From positions 3,379,185 through 3,443,184 of the forward strand of contig NW_021167079.1 in assembly GCF_003711515.1 (NCBI RefSeq): 64,000 nt of DNA, read 5' to 3'. Below, piece by piece: positions 11,226 to 22,258 of the stretch. Under the pieces are notes generated by a model. That model had not been told where the DNA came from. It ran no database searches and worked only from the letters and a program-made list of their open reading frames with translations. Numbering within the stretch: position 1 is the first letter of the stretch; the number at the start of each line of letters is the position of its first letter. A program made the translations under genes and the position numbers. Origin of the DNA: Sodiomyces alkalinus F11. Lineage: Eukaryota > Ascomycota > Sordariomycetes > Glomerellales > Plectosphaerellaceae.

Positions 11226-12213
11226 GGTACCGAGTTGGAGAGATATACACTCGGTTGAGTGCACTTCGTAGCTCGGAGTCGACCCTACTGTGTCTGCTCC
11301 CTTTAACTGCTCTCAACCTCTTGCGAAGAAGGTCAACCAATGGCGAGCGAGGGCATCTCAAGCTCAAGCTAAGAACGATGGGCTGTGAATGTGAATATAA
11401 CCTAAGATGCAAGTAAAGAACGTCACGACCGTTGTTCTGATTGACTTATGTTGCAAGGCAAATTTATTTTATTTGGATTACCTATCCACTAATTAATGGC
11501 CCCAGAAGGTACAAAATGGGCAGAACGTGGTCCTCAACACGACCCACAATACAGAAAGTACCTCTACCTACCATTCCAGTACCTTACCTTACCTAGGGAT
11601 CTTGGTCCGTCCCTTTCGAACTCGTTTTTAATTTTTCTTTTCCTTCCTCTTCTTTCTCGCAACGTCCAGCTATTGCCGCCTTTCTCTCATTGGAAAAACA
11701 TCCGCCTCCACACAACCGGCCTAAGAGACGCGTGTTTCGGTTCCTAGTCGTGCAACTTGTTCTGTTACGACTGGCCTTACTGCCTGTCTTCGTGTCGCGC
11801 GTTGAGTCGCATTTTGCCTGCGTCTTAACCCCCCCGATCTCACCGCAGCGGCATCGTTCTACAAAAGTATTATACAGTTTACGGTTTACGGCTAAGCATC
11901 GAAGTCGACAGATTCCACAGACGGACACAACTGACTGGTTGCTCGTTTCCCTTCTTTGCATCCACTGCAGTCTGCTTTCCCATCGCCGCACTAAGAATTG
12001 CACGACACGGAGAGGTGTACCGAGGGACCAAGCAATACCACACGCACTCGGACGTTTGAAGCTTATTACACCCGACCAACCAGACCTCCCCGACCGTTTT
12101 CGAGGGGTGAATAAAAAGAAAACAACAAGGGAATTCCTATTACAGCCTCGAATCTCGGCGGCTAACGAAGGCGAAACCAAACTACTCAATCATCTCACAT
12201 ATTGCAACGCACA
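11226..12213. promoter_or_regulatory. Shared divergent promoter region and 5' leader of the Gbp2-like gene
   Basis: This lies between the divergent starts of SGD1 (11225, minus) and the Gbp2-like gene (12214, plus). No supported coding frame is present. CCTACC/CCTTACC pyrimidine runs at about 11560-11600 and CT-rich tracts at 11620-11700 are typical of strong fungal core promoters and would start transcription to the right. The rest is probably a long 5' leader. No transcription start can be fixed from sequence alone. Confidence 0.45.
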
Positions 12214-15200
12214 ATGGGTACGTCTAGTCGTAGCATTCGTTGCTCAATACCACCGCACCGCCTCTGGCAGGCTCTTCTTGCTTTGCAAATCCTATGTTAT
12301 CTTTACCCCCTCCCCTCCCTTGCAAGAGTCGACACGAAGTTTGTTTCCATTCTCCAACCTCACCAGGACAAGTACATGCTATTCCAGACATACAACGGGG
12401 TGAAAAGGCTTCCTTCCAAGGACGTTGCTCCAACCACCTGCCCCTGTCCCCCTTTTTCCTGCACCATTCGCACAGAAGGTACATGTTTGCCTATCTACTT
12501 CACTTACCTCCACTGCCATATACCTTAAGACTCTGGGGTCAATGCTTTGCAGCAGACCTTCAGCATCTCGGTTGGACATGGAACACACCTCCCTCGCGCA
12601 TGTGCATGCATGCCGTACTTGATGACACATTTTCGTCACTTCCACAGTTCCTTGCCCACCTTACCCCTCACTTCCCTTTACTCTCGTGCTTTTGTGCAGG
12701 GGAGGTTGAGGTACCTCTGGTCACCTGGTTCACGGCCTTGCGAAGGGGCTTTTCGGGGGTTCTGGGGGCTGGATACCATCCACTGCACGTACAGCATTAG
12801 CAGAACTTTATCTTATAGCCCAGCCGCCCTACTGCATGTTGAAGACCAACCCCTCTCCCCCTTCCTTCTCAGCACTACGCTCCGCGTATTCCCCCCCTCC
12901 CTTCTGCATACCCTTCCGTCCTACTCCACCAGGTGGTGTAGCCCGGCCCTGTTTCCTCCATCCCCCGGTCCCTTCTGCATCCTCCCTTCCCAAACCCAAG
13001 GCGTGCCTATTTACTACTACGACTACTACTACTACCCGGGTACCTCTATATCCTTCGAGGTCTGCCGATTTCCCCAAATATCGCCACCCAGCGCCTTCTT
13101 CACCTCACCAACTGCAACCTACTTCTTCTTTCTTGCACTATTCTCTCTCCCTCTACTCTCCATATCCCCCCCCTCCCCCTTTTTCCCAGGAAATTATCTT
13201 CGGCTTGCTCGCATGCAGATTTGATAGCTATCTTGCGGGGTCTTCATTCTAACAACTCTTTTTAACAGCAGACAACGATTCATATCGACCAGTGAGTTGT
13301 CATTTTCATTTCCCTCGCTTATTGGTTCTCCAAACAACGACCTGTCCATTCGGCATCTCTTGTCCACTTTGCATCGAGGGGCGTTTCGCCAGTCTTCCGT
13401 CATTTTACCTCAGCTCTCCTGCAACAGTAGACGCGGTTCTGTTGGAAGTTCTCGTTTTTTGGCGCGGGGGTAATCGGGAGTGGCAGGCTCCGAGAAGAAC
13501 CTCTGGCAAAGATGGCTTGAATTCTCAAAGTAGCCTGCTACGAACCGCCGCTGATGCCAGAATAAATCTTGTATTATACTGCTGCACACTTCGCGCACGC
13601 TACTCGGCTTGTGTCCTGCAATCGCTTCTTTTCAATGCTTTGTAGCCCTATCATTGGTCGTTGCGAAGCAGATCGTTCAGCATAGGTGTTTTTGCACAGA
13701 CTAACCTGATGATGCAGAGAGAGAGGTCTCGATCACCTCGCAGAGGTCGTTCGCGAAGCCCTGATCGCTCTGGAAGACGTCGTTCCTTTTCGCCTCGCAG
13801 CAGGTCGCGCAGCAGAGACGACACACGTGGACGCCGCGATCGATCGCCTATGACCGGAACCCCTGCACCTGTAGGAGGGGCTAGCGCTGGATACGGAGGG
13901 CCCCAGCAGCATCGATCTTACGAGGAACGAGCTGTCGCACGAGAACAAATGATGAGCAACATTCGGGACAGTTCCCAGCAGGACCGCCGGGTCTACGTTG
14001 GAAACCTTTCCTATGATGTTAAATGGCATCATCTCAAGGATTTTATGAGACAGGGTGGGTCGTGGCTCGCTTGTTCGGGCTATCCTTTATCAGGCTGACG
14101 GTCCTGAATCTTGTAGCTGGAGAGGTGCTCTTCGCCGATGTGCTGCAACTTCCTAATGGAATGTCGAAGGTGGGCTTCTACGCGTAGTTTTATGGCTGGT
14201 CTTGTTTTCGTGGCCTCTTTTTTTTCCCTCCGGTCTTGCTGGAATTGTTGGGTTGACGGGTTGGGCGCGTGTCCACGGGTACTTGTAGGGATGCGGGTAA
14301 GTTCTGCATGCTGCCATGCGTCGCCTCCTTCGCCTCTATAGACTGGGACTAACAACGCACGTTCAGAATTGTGGAATATGCGACCAGGGAGCAAGCCCAG
14401 AATGCCGTGGCAACGCTCAGCAACCAAAACCTCATGGGTCGACTCATTTACGTCCGCGAAGTACGTTGGAGACACTTCACCAGACGGCTTTACCAAATTC
14501 TCATGGCTAACACGCTTCCAGGATCGCGAGGCAGAGCCCCGGTTCATCGGCTCAACGCCCAATCGCGCTGGGTTCCAGGCTCCAGGTGCTATGGGCCCTG
14601 GAGCATTTCCTGCTCCTGGCGGATACAATGCGGGAGGTAGCAGACAGATTTTTGTCGCTAATGTGTGTTTCATCCTCCTCCCCTTGGTCCATTTATGCGC
14701 CATCTCATCGTACCAACGTGTTGTTTTAGCTTCCTTATACCGTTGGCTGGCAAGACCTGAAGGACCTCTTTAGACAAGCAGGTACGTACTGCAGTTGCTT
14801 CCCATGCATGGAAAATCCTGGTACCGGCTCATAAGCTCATAACATTCTACTACAGCCCGTAACGGTGCAGTCATTCGAGCCGATGTTCATATTGGACCGG
14901 ACGGTCGACCCAAAGGAACCGGAGTTGTCATGTTTGAAAGCCCGGACGATGCGCGGAACGCCATTCAGCAGTTCAACGGTTACGATTGGCAGGGTCGTCT
15001 CTTGGAGGTCCGTGAAGATAGGTACGCTGGCATGGGGGCTCCCATGGGCGGCTTTGGTGGTCGCGGGGGCTTCGGCGGCGGGATGCGAGGCGGTTTCGGA
15101 GCCGGCTTTGGACGAGGCGGTTTCGGGGCTGCACGGGGCGGCTTCGGCGGCGGGGGTTTCGCTGGACGCGGTGGCTTTTCTGGAGGATTCGAGGCTAGCG

Positions 15201-15640
15201 CTGGCGCTTCCGTGCCGCCCAATCCTTTTACGGACTTCGCCACTGCGGGCACCGAGAGAAACGAGACGATCTATGTTCGAAATGTGAGTAGACTCTTGTT
15301 CAAGAGATGTCCCCTTCTGCTCCTGTGTTCCAGCTAACCCTTGTCAAAGCTCCCCTGGTCTACCAGCAACGAGGACCTTGTGGAACTCTTTACCACTATC
15401 GGTAAGGTTGAGCAGGCTGAGATCCAGTACGAGCCCAGCGGTCGATCCCGCGGGACCGGTGTTGTCCGATTTGACTCGGCCGATACTGCGGATACGGCTA
15501 TTCAGAAATTCCAGGGTTATCAGTATGGCGGTCGTCCGCTTGGGTTGAGCTTTGTTAGATATCTGAACGCCCCAGGAACCGGAGGCGACAGCATGGAGAC
15601 GGATGCTCATGCTGGCTTGACGCAAGACCAGATCATGTAA
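12214..15640 (+). CDS. GBP2: SR/RGG RNA-binding protein with three RRMs (Gbp2/Hrb1-like)
   Basis: Ten coding exons: 12214-12217, 13269-13291, 13718-14054, 14117-14169, 14289-14296, 14367-14460, 14522-14662, 14730-14781, 14856-15283 and 15350-15640. All junctions are GT-AG and phase-consistent, giving 476 residues. The protein starts MADNDSYRPRERSRSPRRG, a short RS domain. RRM1 is ~100-173 (RNP2 VYVGNL, RNP1 KGCGIVEY), RRM2 ~215-290 (IFVANL, KGTGVVMF) and RRM3 ~375-450 (IYVRNL, RGTGVVRF). A GGF/RGG-rich linker (~292-355) separates RRM2 and RRM3. Known: yeast Gbp2 and Hrb1 load on nascent mRNA through THO/TREX, monitor splicing and leave the nucleus with the mRNA. Oddities: only four coding bases before a 1,051-bp first intron, a 426-bp second intron, a tandem acceptor and an 8-nt microexon. 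The ortholog name is inferred from domain order. Confidence 0.9.
14289..14296 (+). other. 8-nt microexon encoding the core of RRM1 RNP1
   Basis: The eight bases GGATGCGG lie between a TTGTAG acceptor and a GTAAGT donor. Including them joins AAG at 14169 to AATTGTGG at 14367 as Lys-Gly-Cys-Gly-Ile-Val-Glu-Tyr, a good RNP1 motif. Skipping them shifts the frame and destroys RNP1. The flanking introns are 119 and 70 bp. Confidence 0.85.
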
Positions 15641-17055
15641 TATGTTTCGTTGCGGTCGGCTTCACGCGTCATCTAAAGACTCTGAGACACTTCGCGCACC
15701 GCAGACAATCGCCTTGCTGGCATTCACGATTCGGGGTTCGGGCGCATGGCTACCATTTCCTCTCGCTGGTATTGATAATTTTCTCTATGTTGTCTGGCTG
15801 GGCGCACTACCATTGCGGAATACGTCGTCGATTGACGTGATGGTCAGACAGTTTATTTCATCTCTTACCAAATCATTTCTCTTGGTCAATTGTCCTGTAA
15901 AATAGGGCCTTTTGGTGGCTTTTGAGGGTTTCTGAAAATACTGATATCGTTGAATAAGGTAGTGTAGTTGTACGGATAAAGGAACTCCCCAGGGCGAGGC
16001 TACGGGCGTGACTGACTAGGCTGAAGAGCGTGCTTGTCGGGCCTTACGCCGCAGCGAGACAAAAAATGTTGGACCGTATTGACAGGACCGAAACATATCG
16101 CTATCAGAATACTATGTTCTCTCTTATAATATGTGGCTGGTTAGAACTAGGGAAGTTACGATGTCGTTATATTCCCGGCGCTCCAGTCTGAGCTAGTGGA
16201 GGTGTTTCGAGTGAAACTACAGCATAGATGCCGATGTTGATTTTTGGCTTGCATTGCAATCGTGACTACCAAGTATAATAGACTGGGTGGCTGGTGAATG
16301 CTGATGACACGGGGCTATATGACACATTGCTTGTGCACATGATCCGATATACCGAGCGTTGAACTTCCAGGGGAACGGGCTTGGCACACCAATACCGGGA
16401 ATGGAGCAAGTAGAAGAGGTTTGTGTAGGCGAGGCTGCGAATTGCATCTGTCAATCTACCCCCTTAGCAGGTCACACAAAGGAGCATATCATGTTTGCTT
16501 GGATAAGCTGATTGCTTTCTAGCTCGCTGGCAAACTGTCCACGCGCCAAGATGCTCTGACCGTGTGCTGGCAATTCCCATAACACATCCATCGTGGCTGC
16601 TACCTATTGACCAGAGAAACTGTTGGCGCGGATTTGACCGTCTTTGACACAATGGTGATGTCGATCCCTTGCCTACTGTTTGTATCCTTTGTGATTCTGG
16701 GCCGGGATGGCATAGTCACTTGTCGTATGAACCAAGGCAAGCGACAGGCTTGCACAGGGCAATGACTCCTATTCCCCTACATAGTCACCAGTTGGCGAAC
16801 TCCATACAAATTCACAGAGTTGCGGAGATACCTTCTCCTGTAGAAAACCCCCCATGGCCTATTGCTTACTACTCCGCCCATAGGAGCCAATCCACATAGA
16901 TAGGCGAAGGCCAGCGACACGACAGTACCTCCAGCTTCCCGAATTAGGACTAGAACCAGCGAACAGCATCGTGGCTTCAGGCCCTGGTTAGAAAACCCAT
17001 CACCGGTACTGAACAACCCTTTGGGTTTCGGCCTCAAGACCAGAAGCCCCGGGCC
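15641..17055. other. Non-coding stretch after the Gbp2-like gene
   Basis: This contains the 3' untranslated region of the Gbp2-like gene and then about 1 kb of normal-composition DNA. Several frames of 60-90 codons occur on both strands, but none shows a domain, signal peptide or codon pattern that would support a gene. No tRNA or other structured RNA was recognised. Confidence 0.4.
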
Positions 17056-17283
17056 ATGTGCGAACTTCACCCCTACAGGTGCCCGGTTTGTGCGACCCAC
17101 TGGCAAGGGCATCAGAAGCTGGCCAGTTGCGAGCAGAGCGACCCTGAGACGCGATGTCCCGAAAGACTTTGCATGTATGTCGGCAATCCAAAGAGACCCA
17201 GGAGGAAAGAATGCGAGAGCTGTGCCCAAGTGAGGGAGTTGCTGGAAGAATACGAGATCGACAAGGGCAACAAGGGCACATGA
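17056..17283 (+). CDS. Small cysteine-rich hypothetical protein
   Basis: ORF of 75 codons from the ATG at 17056. The protein has nine Cys in a pattern suggesting metal binding: MCELHPYRCPVCATHW at the start, then SC, RC, LC and a final KECESC pair. It ends in an acidic amphipathic helix (RELLEEYEID). There is no signal peptide, so a secreted effector is unlikely. Short intracellular proteins of this kind (Cys/His pairs, basic KRPRRK patch, C-terminal helix) occur in many Pezizomycotina without known function; that is general recollection, not a search result. An upstream exon is possible, since the start is not confirmed by a conserved neighbour. Confidence 0.45.
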   Translation: MCELHPYRCPVCATHWQGHQKLASCEQSDPETRCPERLCMYVGNPKRPRRKECESCAQVRELLEEYEIDKGNKGT

Positions 17284-17697
17284 GCTTCGGAGAGAGTAAG
17301 GGATGGGAGGTCCGAGAGAAAGGGGGGGGTGGAATCCGCCGCTTTGTGGGTCGAGGGCACCAAGAGCGACCCCGACGTAAAGCGGGTGGGGAGATAGCGC
17401 AAGGTTGGGGATGGCCCCAGGATAGTAAGCATAAGGCAGTCAAAGGCTTTACGACAGACACCACAAGGATCTCCTAGTAGGTAGACAAGTATTAGAACCT
17501 AACGGGGCCAGAAGAAGACTATGGGCTTGCCTGAGAATTGGAAGATGTGATTTTGGGCCAACCTCTATAAGTGGAATCTCCGTGATGAAAGGCGAGTTCT
17601 GATACGCAAACAGCGGGCTTTCCCCCCACTACGATAGAACGCCGTAGTCCACGTCGCTTCTTCAAGACAGTATAGAGAGAGAGAGAGAGAGAGAGCC
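17284..17697. other. Intergenic region before the SRP14 3' end
   Basis: This stretch lies between two converging genes. No coding frame is supported. It contains a short GA microsatellite next to the SRP14 stop codon. Confidence 0.4.
17674..17695. repeat. (AG)11 microsatellite
   Basis: Eleven AG units sit directly downstream of the SRP14 stop codon, so they read as a CT tract in the SRP14 3' untranslated region. Confidence 0.9.
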
Positions 17698-18241
17698 TCA
17701 TGACGCTGCTGGAGCGCCTGACTTTTTCTTCTTTGCTTTCGCCTTCTTCTTGCTCTTGTCGCGAGGCTTTAGCGCCACCATACCAGCTTTGCAAATGTCG
17801 GCGTAACGGGCAAAGAACTCGTCCAGGGCGTCCGCCTTCACAATGGTCGAGAGCTTGACCTTGGGAGATTTACTCCTGCTGGAATTTCCATTCGTCGCTC
17901 GCACGATCACGGGGAGAGGTTCCCCGAGCTGGCCGTCGGGTAGCAAGCCATCGCCCGACGGGGATGTCGCGGGGTCTAGTGGGTAGGAAACTGCACATCT
18001 TCAGCTCCGGCATGAGAACAGCAAAATGGCCAAGTCGGATTTTTGTATAATGGATAACATACGCCTTTTCTGGACGAGATAAACGGCGCCATGGCCCTTG
18101 TCTTTGCGACTCTTGAACAGCTCTACCAGGCCGTTGAAAAACTGGACCAGGAAGTTATATTGTAGTCAGTTAATCATATTCGGGTGGACAATTCCGGAGG
18201 TATACAAAGCCCACCTCATCGTGGCTTAAGTGTGACACCAT
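17698..18241 (-). CDS. SRP14: Signal recognition particle 14 kDa subunit (SRP14)
   Basis: Three exons on the minus strand: 18241-18215, 18141-18063 and 17990-17698. Both introns (73 and 72 bp) are GT-AG, and the joined frame is 132 residues. Exon 1 gives MVSHLSHDE. Exon 2 continues FFNGLVELF then KGHGAVYLVQKR, the family's first helix and strand. Exon 3 carries the fungal insertion loop (SYPLDPATSPSGDG) and the strand with PVIVRATNG. The conserved helix LDEFFARYADICKAGMVALK and a Lys-rich tail follow. Known: SRP14 binds the Alu domain of SRP RNA (with SRP9/SRP21) and slows elongation while the ribosome is targeted to the ER. The upstream side of this gene is the edge of the transposon block. 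Confidence 0.93.
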
Positions 18242-18407
18242 TTCGCTTGAGCTGCGGGGTTTTGGAAGTCAAGTATCGAGCACCGCCGGCAAAATGCTGT
18301 GCTAGAATCTAGTTGCGGCGTGTTTGAAGCCGTGAGAAAGAAGTCGTATGCCAGGTCTTGGCGCTGAAGGTTGGTGTTAGATGCCTATTGTCAGAGAGAC
18401 TATATAT
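18242..18407. other. Short SRP14 upstream region, edge of the gene island
   Basis: Only 166 bases separate the SRP14 start codon from the core inverted repeat of the adjoining transposon. Base composition is still gene-like up to about 18390. Similarity between the two transposon ends may extend outward to about 18389, so the true edge could be still closer to SRP14. Confidence 0.5.
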
Positions 18408-18462
18408 AAACTAATATTAGACTCGGAGGCTGAGCTAAGGGTAGGTGTGGGGCGTGGCTAGT
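18408..18462. repeat. Left terminal inverted repeat of the DNA transposon
   Basis: This matches the reverse complement of 23600-23654 over about 55 bases. A second, partial direct copy of its inner half (GCTAAGGATAGGTGTGGGGC) follows at about 18473-18492, so this end carries a subterminal duplication. Confidence 0.75.
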
Positions 18463-18784
18463 AAAAAGTTAAGCTAAGGATAGGTGTGGGGCGAATTCTA
18501 ATTAGCTCAGAGGTATAAGGGAAACGTTTCTCCAAGCTTTATAAATTATATTCTAACACGTTAACGTGCTTTCCCCCTCTTTTACCTAGAATACACGTCT
18601 TTATTATCTTTTCTTACTATCACCACTCTATATCTTTATAAAGTATATTTTTATAGTATCACTATATCAATCTATTAATAGTTTTTTTATTAATTCTATC
18701 ACTCTTTACACTTTATCTATTATAATCAGGTATATTTTCTTATTGGAACTAAGCTTCTTATATTTTATATTATAAAAATCATTA

Positions 18785-18828
18785 GAAACGATTAGGAAAT
18801 AATTAGGAAACGATTAGGAAACAATTTA
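18785..18828. repeat. 11-bp repeat array (a), four units
   Basis: Four consecutive 11-bp units of the form GAAACGATTAG, one with TAATT in place of CGATT and one with CAATT. The same unit recurs at several other places in the transposon. Confidence 0.8.
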
Positions 18829-19420
18829 AATCCAGAAACTAACTACCCTATTACCCTTTATAGACAGCCCCTATTACTTTTAGTAATATACCCTTAAATT
18901 ACCGACTAACGAATATATACTAATAGTATATAGATAGTAAAGATAGTAGTAAACGATATAAAAATCTTCCTAAGTTTAAAATAGATAGCGTAAGTATATA
19001 GGCTATTCTAATACCCTATTCTTTACTAACGCCCCCCTAAAACAGGTAAGGTTATTCTAGCGGTAGGAAAGGTCTTTTACCGGTACTTAAAGGAGACTAA
19101 GGAGCTATATTTTAATATAAGTCGCTTTCTATTTAGGAAATAGCTTAAAGACTTTAACTAATTATAATAATATAGCGCTCTAAGTTTCCTCTATTAGCGT
19201 CCTTAAAAAATATATTTACTTTACCTATTATACCTAAGCCGCTCCCTCCGCGTCGGGCTCTCTTAAGGCTCGTGACGATGCCTATACCGCCTAGTATTAT
19301 AAGGCGATACAGAGACTCTCCCTCGGTATTAATAAATATCTTAATACCCCTTATAAGGCTAAAGTAGTAGCTAAGGATATATATCTTAGGGTTATCCTAA
19401 AAGATACTAATAGAAATATA

Positions 19421-19442
19421 AGAAACGATTCGGAAACGATTT
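19421..19442. repeat. 11-bp repeat array (c), two units
   Basis: Two units, AGAAACGATTC and GGAAACGATTT, in the same orientation as array (a). Confidence 0.7.
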
Positions 19443-19862
19443 AAAACCTATTACTAATATATATAATACCTTAGCCCGATATCCTTTATATAAAAATAGA
19501 TATTTTTAGTTAGTATAAGAACGAATATTATAAGGCTTATATAAACTAGAACTCTATCGGCCGTAGTATATTACCCTTCCTTTCTATAATAGTATACTTA
19601 ACTAATAGTATATATTTTTTAGGCTACCCCCCCCCCCCTTACTATAATTACTTTTATAAGGTATAGCCTAAGTATCGCTATAAAGATACAGCGGATAAGG
19701 AAATAGTATCTAGTAAGTTAGTAACGCCTACCTAAATTTAACCTTCTAAACTAATAATTCCTATCTTAGAATTTCCCGCCCCTACCCGCCCCCCTCCTTA
19801 TAACTACTAGGTTAATAAAGCCTGTTTTTCTACTCCTACTAATAAAGAGTAATTATATTTTT

Positions 19863-19886
19863 AGGAAACGTTTGGGAAACGTTTCC
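19863..19886. repeat. 11-bp repeat array (d), palindromic pair
   Basis: GGAAACGTTTGGGAAACGTTTCC is made of GGAAACGTTT units that are also self-complementary. A related GGGAAACGTTTCTCC lies at 18529-18543. Confidence 0.6.
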
Positions 19887-20950
19887 TCGCTACTAGGCTT
19901 TTATATTTACAGTATTAGTAATAATAACTTAGTATATATAAAGGCGTTTTTAGCCTATTTTTTTATTTTTATAAATTTCTTATAATAATAAAAAGCACGA
20001 TTACGATAACTAAAGTATTCCCTACTATCTAACTCTAGCGATCCGAACGAAATAATAGCTCCCTCTCTAGCTTAATACGCCTAAGTTCTAGCTAATAACG
20101 CCGCTTATCTTTAAGCCTTCGCCTCTTAATTTCCGCCTTTAATTTATATTTTTATTCTATTTCGCGACGGCGTTCCTCTAAACTAATATTCCTCTCCTTA
20201 AAGGATAAAGAAACTTATAAAGCTTAAACCTGCCTTAGGGTAGCCTGCTAGTAAAGATTACGTGGATTTAGGCGCTAACTTCTTAAGCGCCTCGGAGGAA
20301 CTCTACTTAACGATATACTCCTTATACTTCTTATTAAGGAACTTTAAGAATCTAATTCTATACTATCACGGTTAAGGCCCTTAATATCCTTAGGAGGATT
20401 AAGAGGTAACCTTAAGATTAATCGGCTAGTAGTTAAAGGCCGGCTTCGCGACCGGTCACGAAAAGCCTTATTATAATCGGTATTTACCTAAAGATATTTT
20501 CTCTCTTTAATAGTCTTAGATTAGGACTTTATTCCTTATACGATATAAAAGAAAAGAACTTACTATTCCGATTTATTTAACTCTTAAGCCGGCTACTAAT
20601 ACTAGTATTTCGCTATAAGCCTAGAACGTATCGCGAATAGGTCGTAAAATCTCTTAAGATAAGATTTTAGTTATAATCACGATATCTACTAAGGTTAGCG
20701 AGTAGTTTAAGGAGAGATTATAATAAACTTACCCCTTTATAACCTTAAGAAGATAGATATTTCGCCTAGTCTACGTATATAAGGCTTAATATATAACCTC
20801 GACCGTATTCGAATTATCGGAGATAAGTCCTTAGTCCTAATACGGGATATTTAAGGCAGCTTAATAAAACCCTATAGCGATATATAGAAGGCGCTTATAA
20901 GTAGCCTAGTTATGGAACTAAGGTAGTAACCCTAGTATATAGGTAAGTAT

Positions 20951-20986
20951 TCTAAATAGTTTCCGAATTATTTCTAAATCGTTTTT
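20951..20986. repeat. 11-bp repeat array (e), reverse orientation
   Basis: About three units of the reverse-complement form (AGTTTCCGAAT, TATTTCTAAAT, CGTTTTTAGGT). Confidence 0.65.
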
Positions 20987-21420
20987 AGGTAATTCGTAGA
21001 CAGAACTTACGGCTAATCGCGTTATATAACTTATTATAATCCTCCTATATTTAGTATTTTAGTAGAGTTATTAAAATCCGATAAGTAGAGCCTTAGCCTC
21101 TTAATAGGCTACCGCCTAGAATACTCTTAACACCACGCCTAAAATAAACTATATAGAGATATAAATATTAGAAGACTTAGGTTTCCTAGGATTCGTTTAG
21201 CCGGTATTTTTATTAGAGGTATCTACTAAGCCCTTAGATAACTAGTAAGGCTTAGTCTAAGGTTACCCTAAGAAGTCTAGTTCTATAAAGGTATTTCCAC
21301 TTCACGTATATATTATACTTATCCTCTAGAATATAGAAAACCTAGCGGAATATATAAAGATATATCTCTACTATCTCAGAGTTTATATAGCACCTTACTA
21401 AAGGAAGAACTTAAAGTTAT

Positions 21421-21455
21421 TAGAAATAATTCGGAAATAATTCGGAGACGAATTG
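21421..21455. repeat. 11-bp repeat array (f), three units
   Basis: Units TAGAAATAATT, CGGAAATAATT and CGGAGACGAATT in the forward orientation, with one single-base insertion in the last. Confidence 0.65.
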
Positions 21456-22163
21456 GGGATAAACCTCTTTCTAAGTTTTAACTATACTAAGCCTAAATAG
21501 TTTCCTTTTACTTTATACTATGAATATATTTATAGTTAGTATCGATATAAAAAGACCTTATATCTAAAAAGGTCTATTATTTTACCTACTTATAAAAAAA
21601 ATAGATTACTATATAATTCCGCTCGGATTAGTATAAATACTAGATATACTAGAGTATAGTAGAAAGATTAGAATATATATACCTTAAGATATTAGCGAAT
21701 TCTTATATATAACTATTAGTTAGCCTCTTTTATCTGCTTTAAAGATAAAGTAAGACTCCGACCGCCTTAAGGGAAAAGGATAATCTATTATTTACGGATA
21801 ATATATCGAAGGTAGTCTATATTTGTAAGACTTATATAAATATCTATAATCGTTTTTTCTCTAAACTTAGTAATAAAGTCTTTTAGTTTACTCGACTTAA
21901 GGAATACGTTTAATTTTATTATCGGATTCTTAATTTTCGTAAGGACTTAAGTAATACTATTAATAATTAAAGGGGGGGCTTTTAAAGGAGATAGTAAAGG
22001 GTGGGTATATACTCTATAGGAGGTTATAATAATTTATAGTAGTATATTAAAATCGTATAGAATATAAAATCTAAACTCGATATCGTATTTTCGTATTTAG
22101 ATTTCTCTAGGGCCCGCGATATAACCTTTATCTATTTTAAAATATTAGTATTAGTCTTTAAAG

Positions 22164-22258
22164 TCGTTTCTAAATCGTTTCCGAAACGCTTCTGAATATT
22201 TCTGAATATTTCTGAATATTTTTATATTGTTTCCGAATAGTTTCCGAATCGTTTCTAG
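22164..22258. repeat. 11-bp repeat array (g), longest, reverse orientation
   Basis: About nine units of the reverse form TTTCYGAATCG. They include three identical TTTCTGAATA units (10 bp) and several TTTCCGAAT(A/C)G units. Confidence 0.75.

Noticed and set aside
16217..16899. Several 60-76-codon ORFs between the Gbp2-like gene and SRP14
   Set aside because: They overlap each other on both strands and have no recognisable features or conserved motif.
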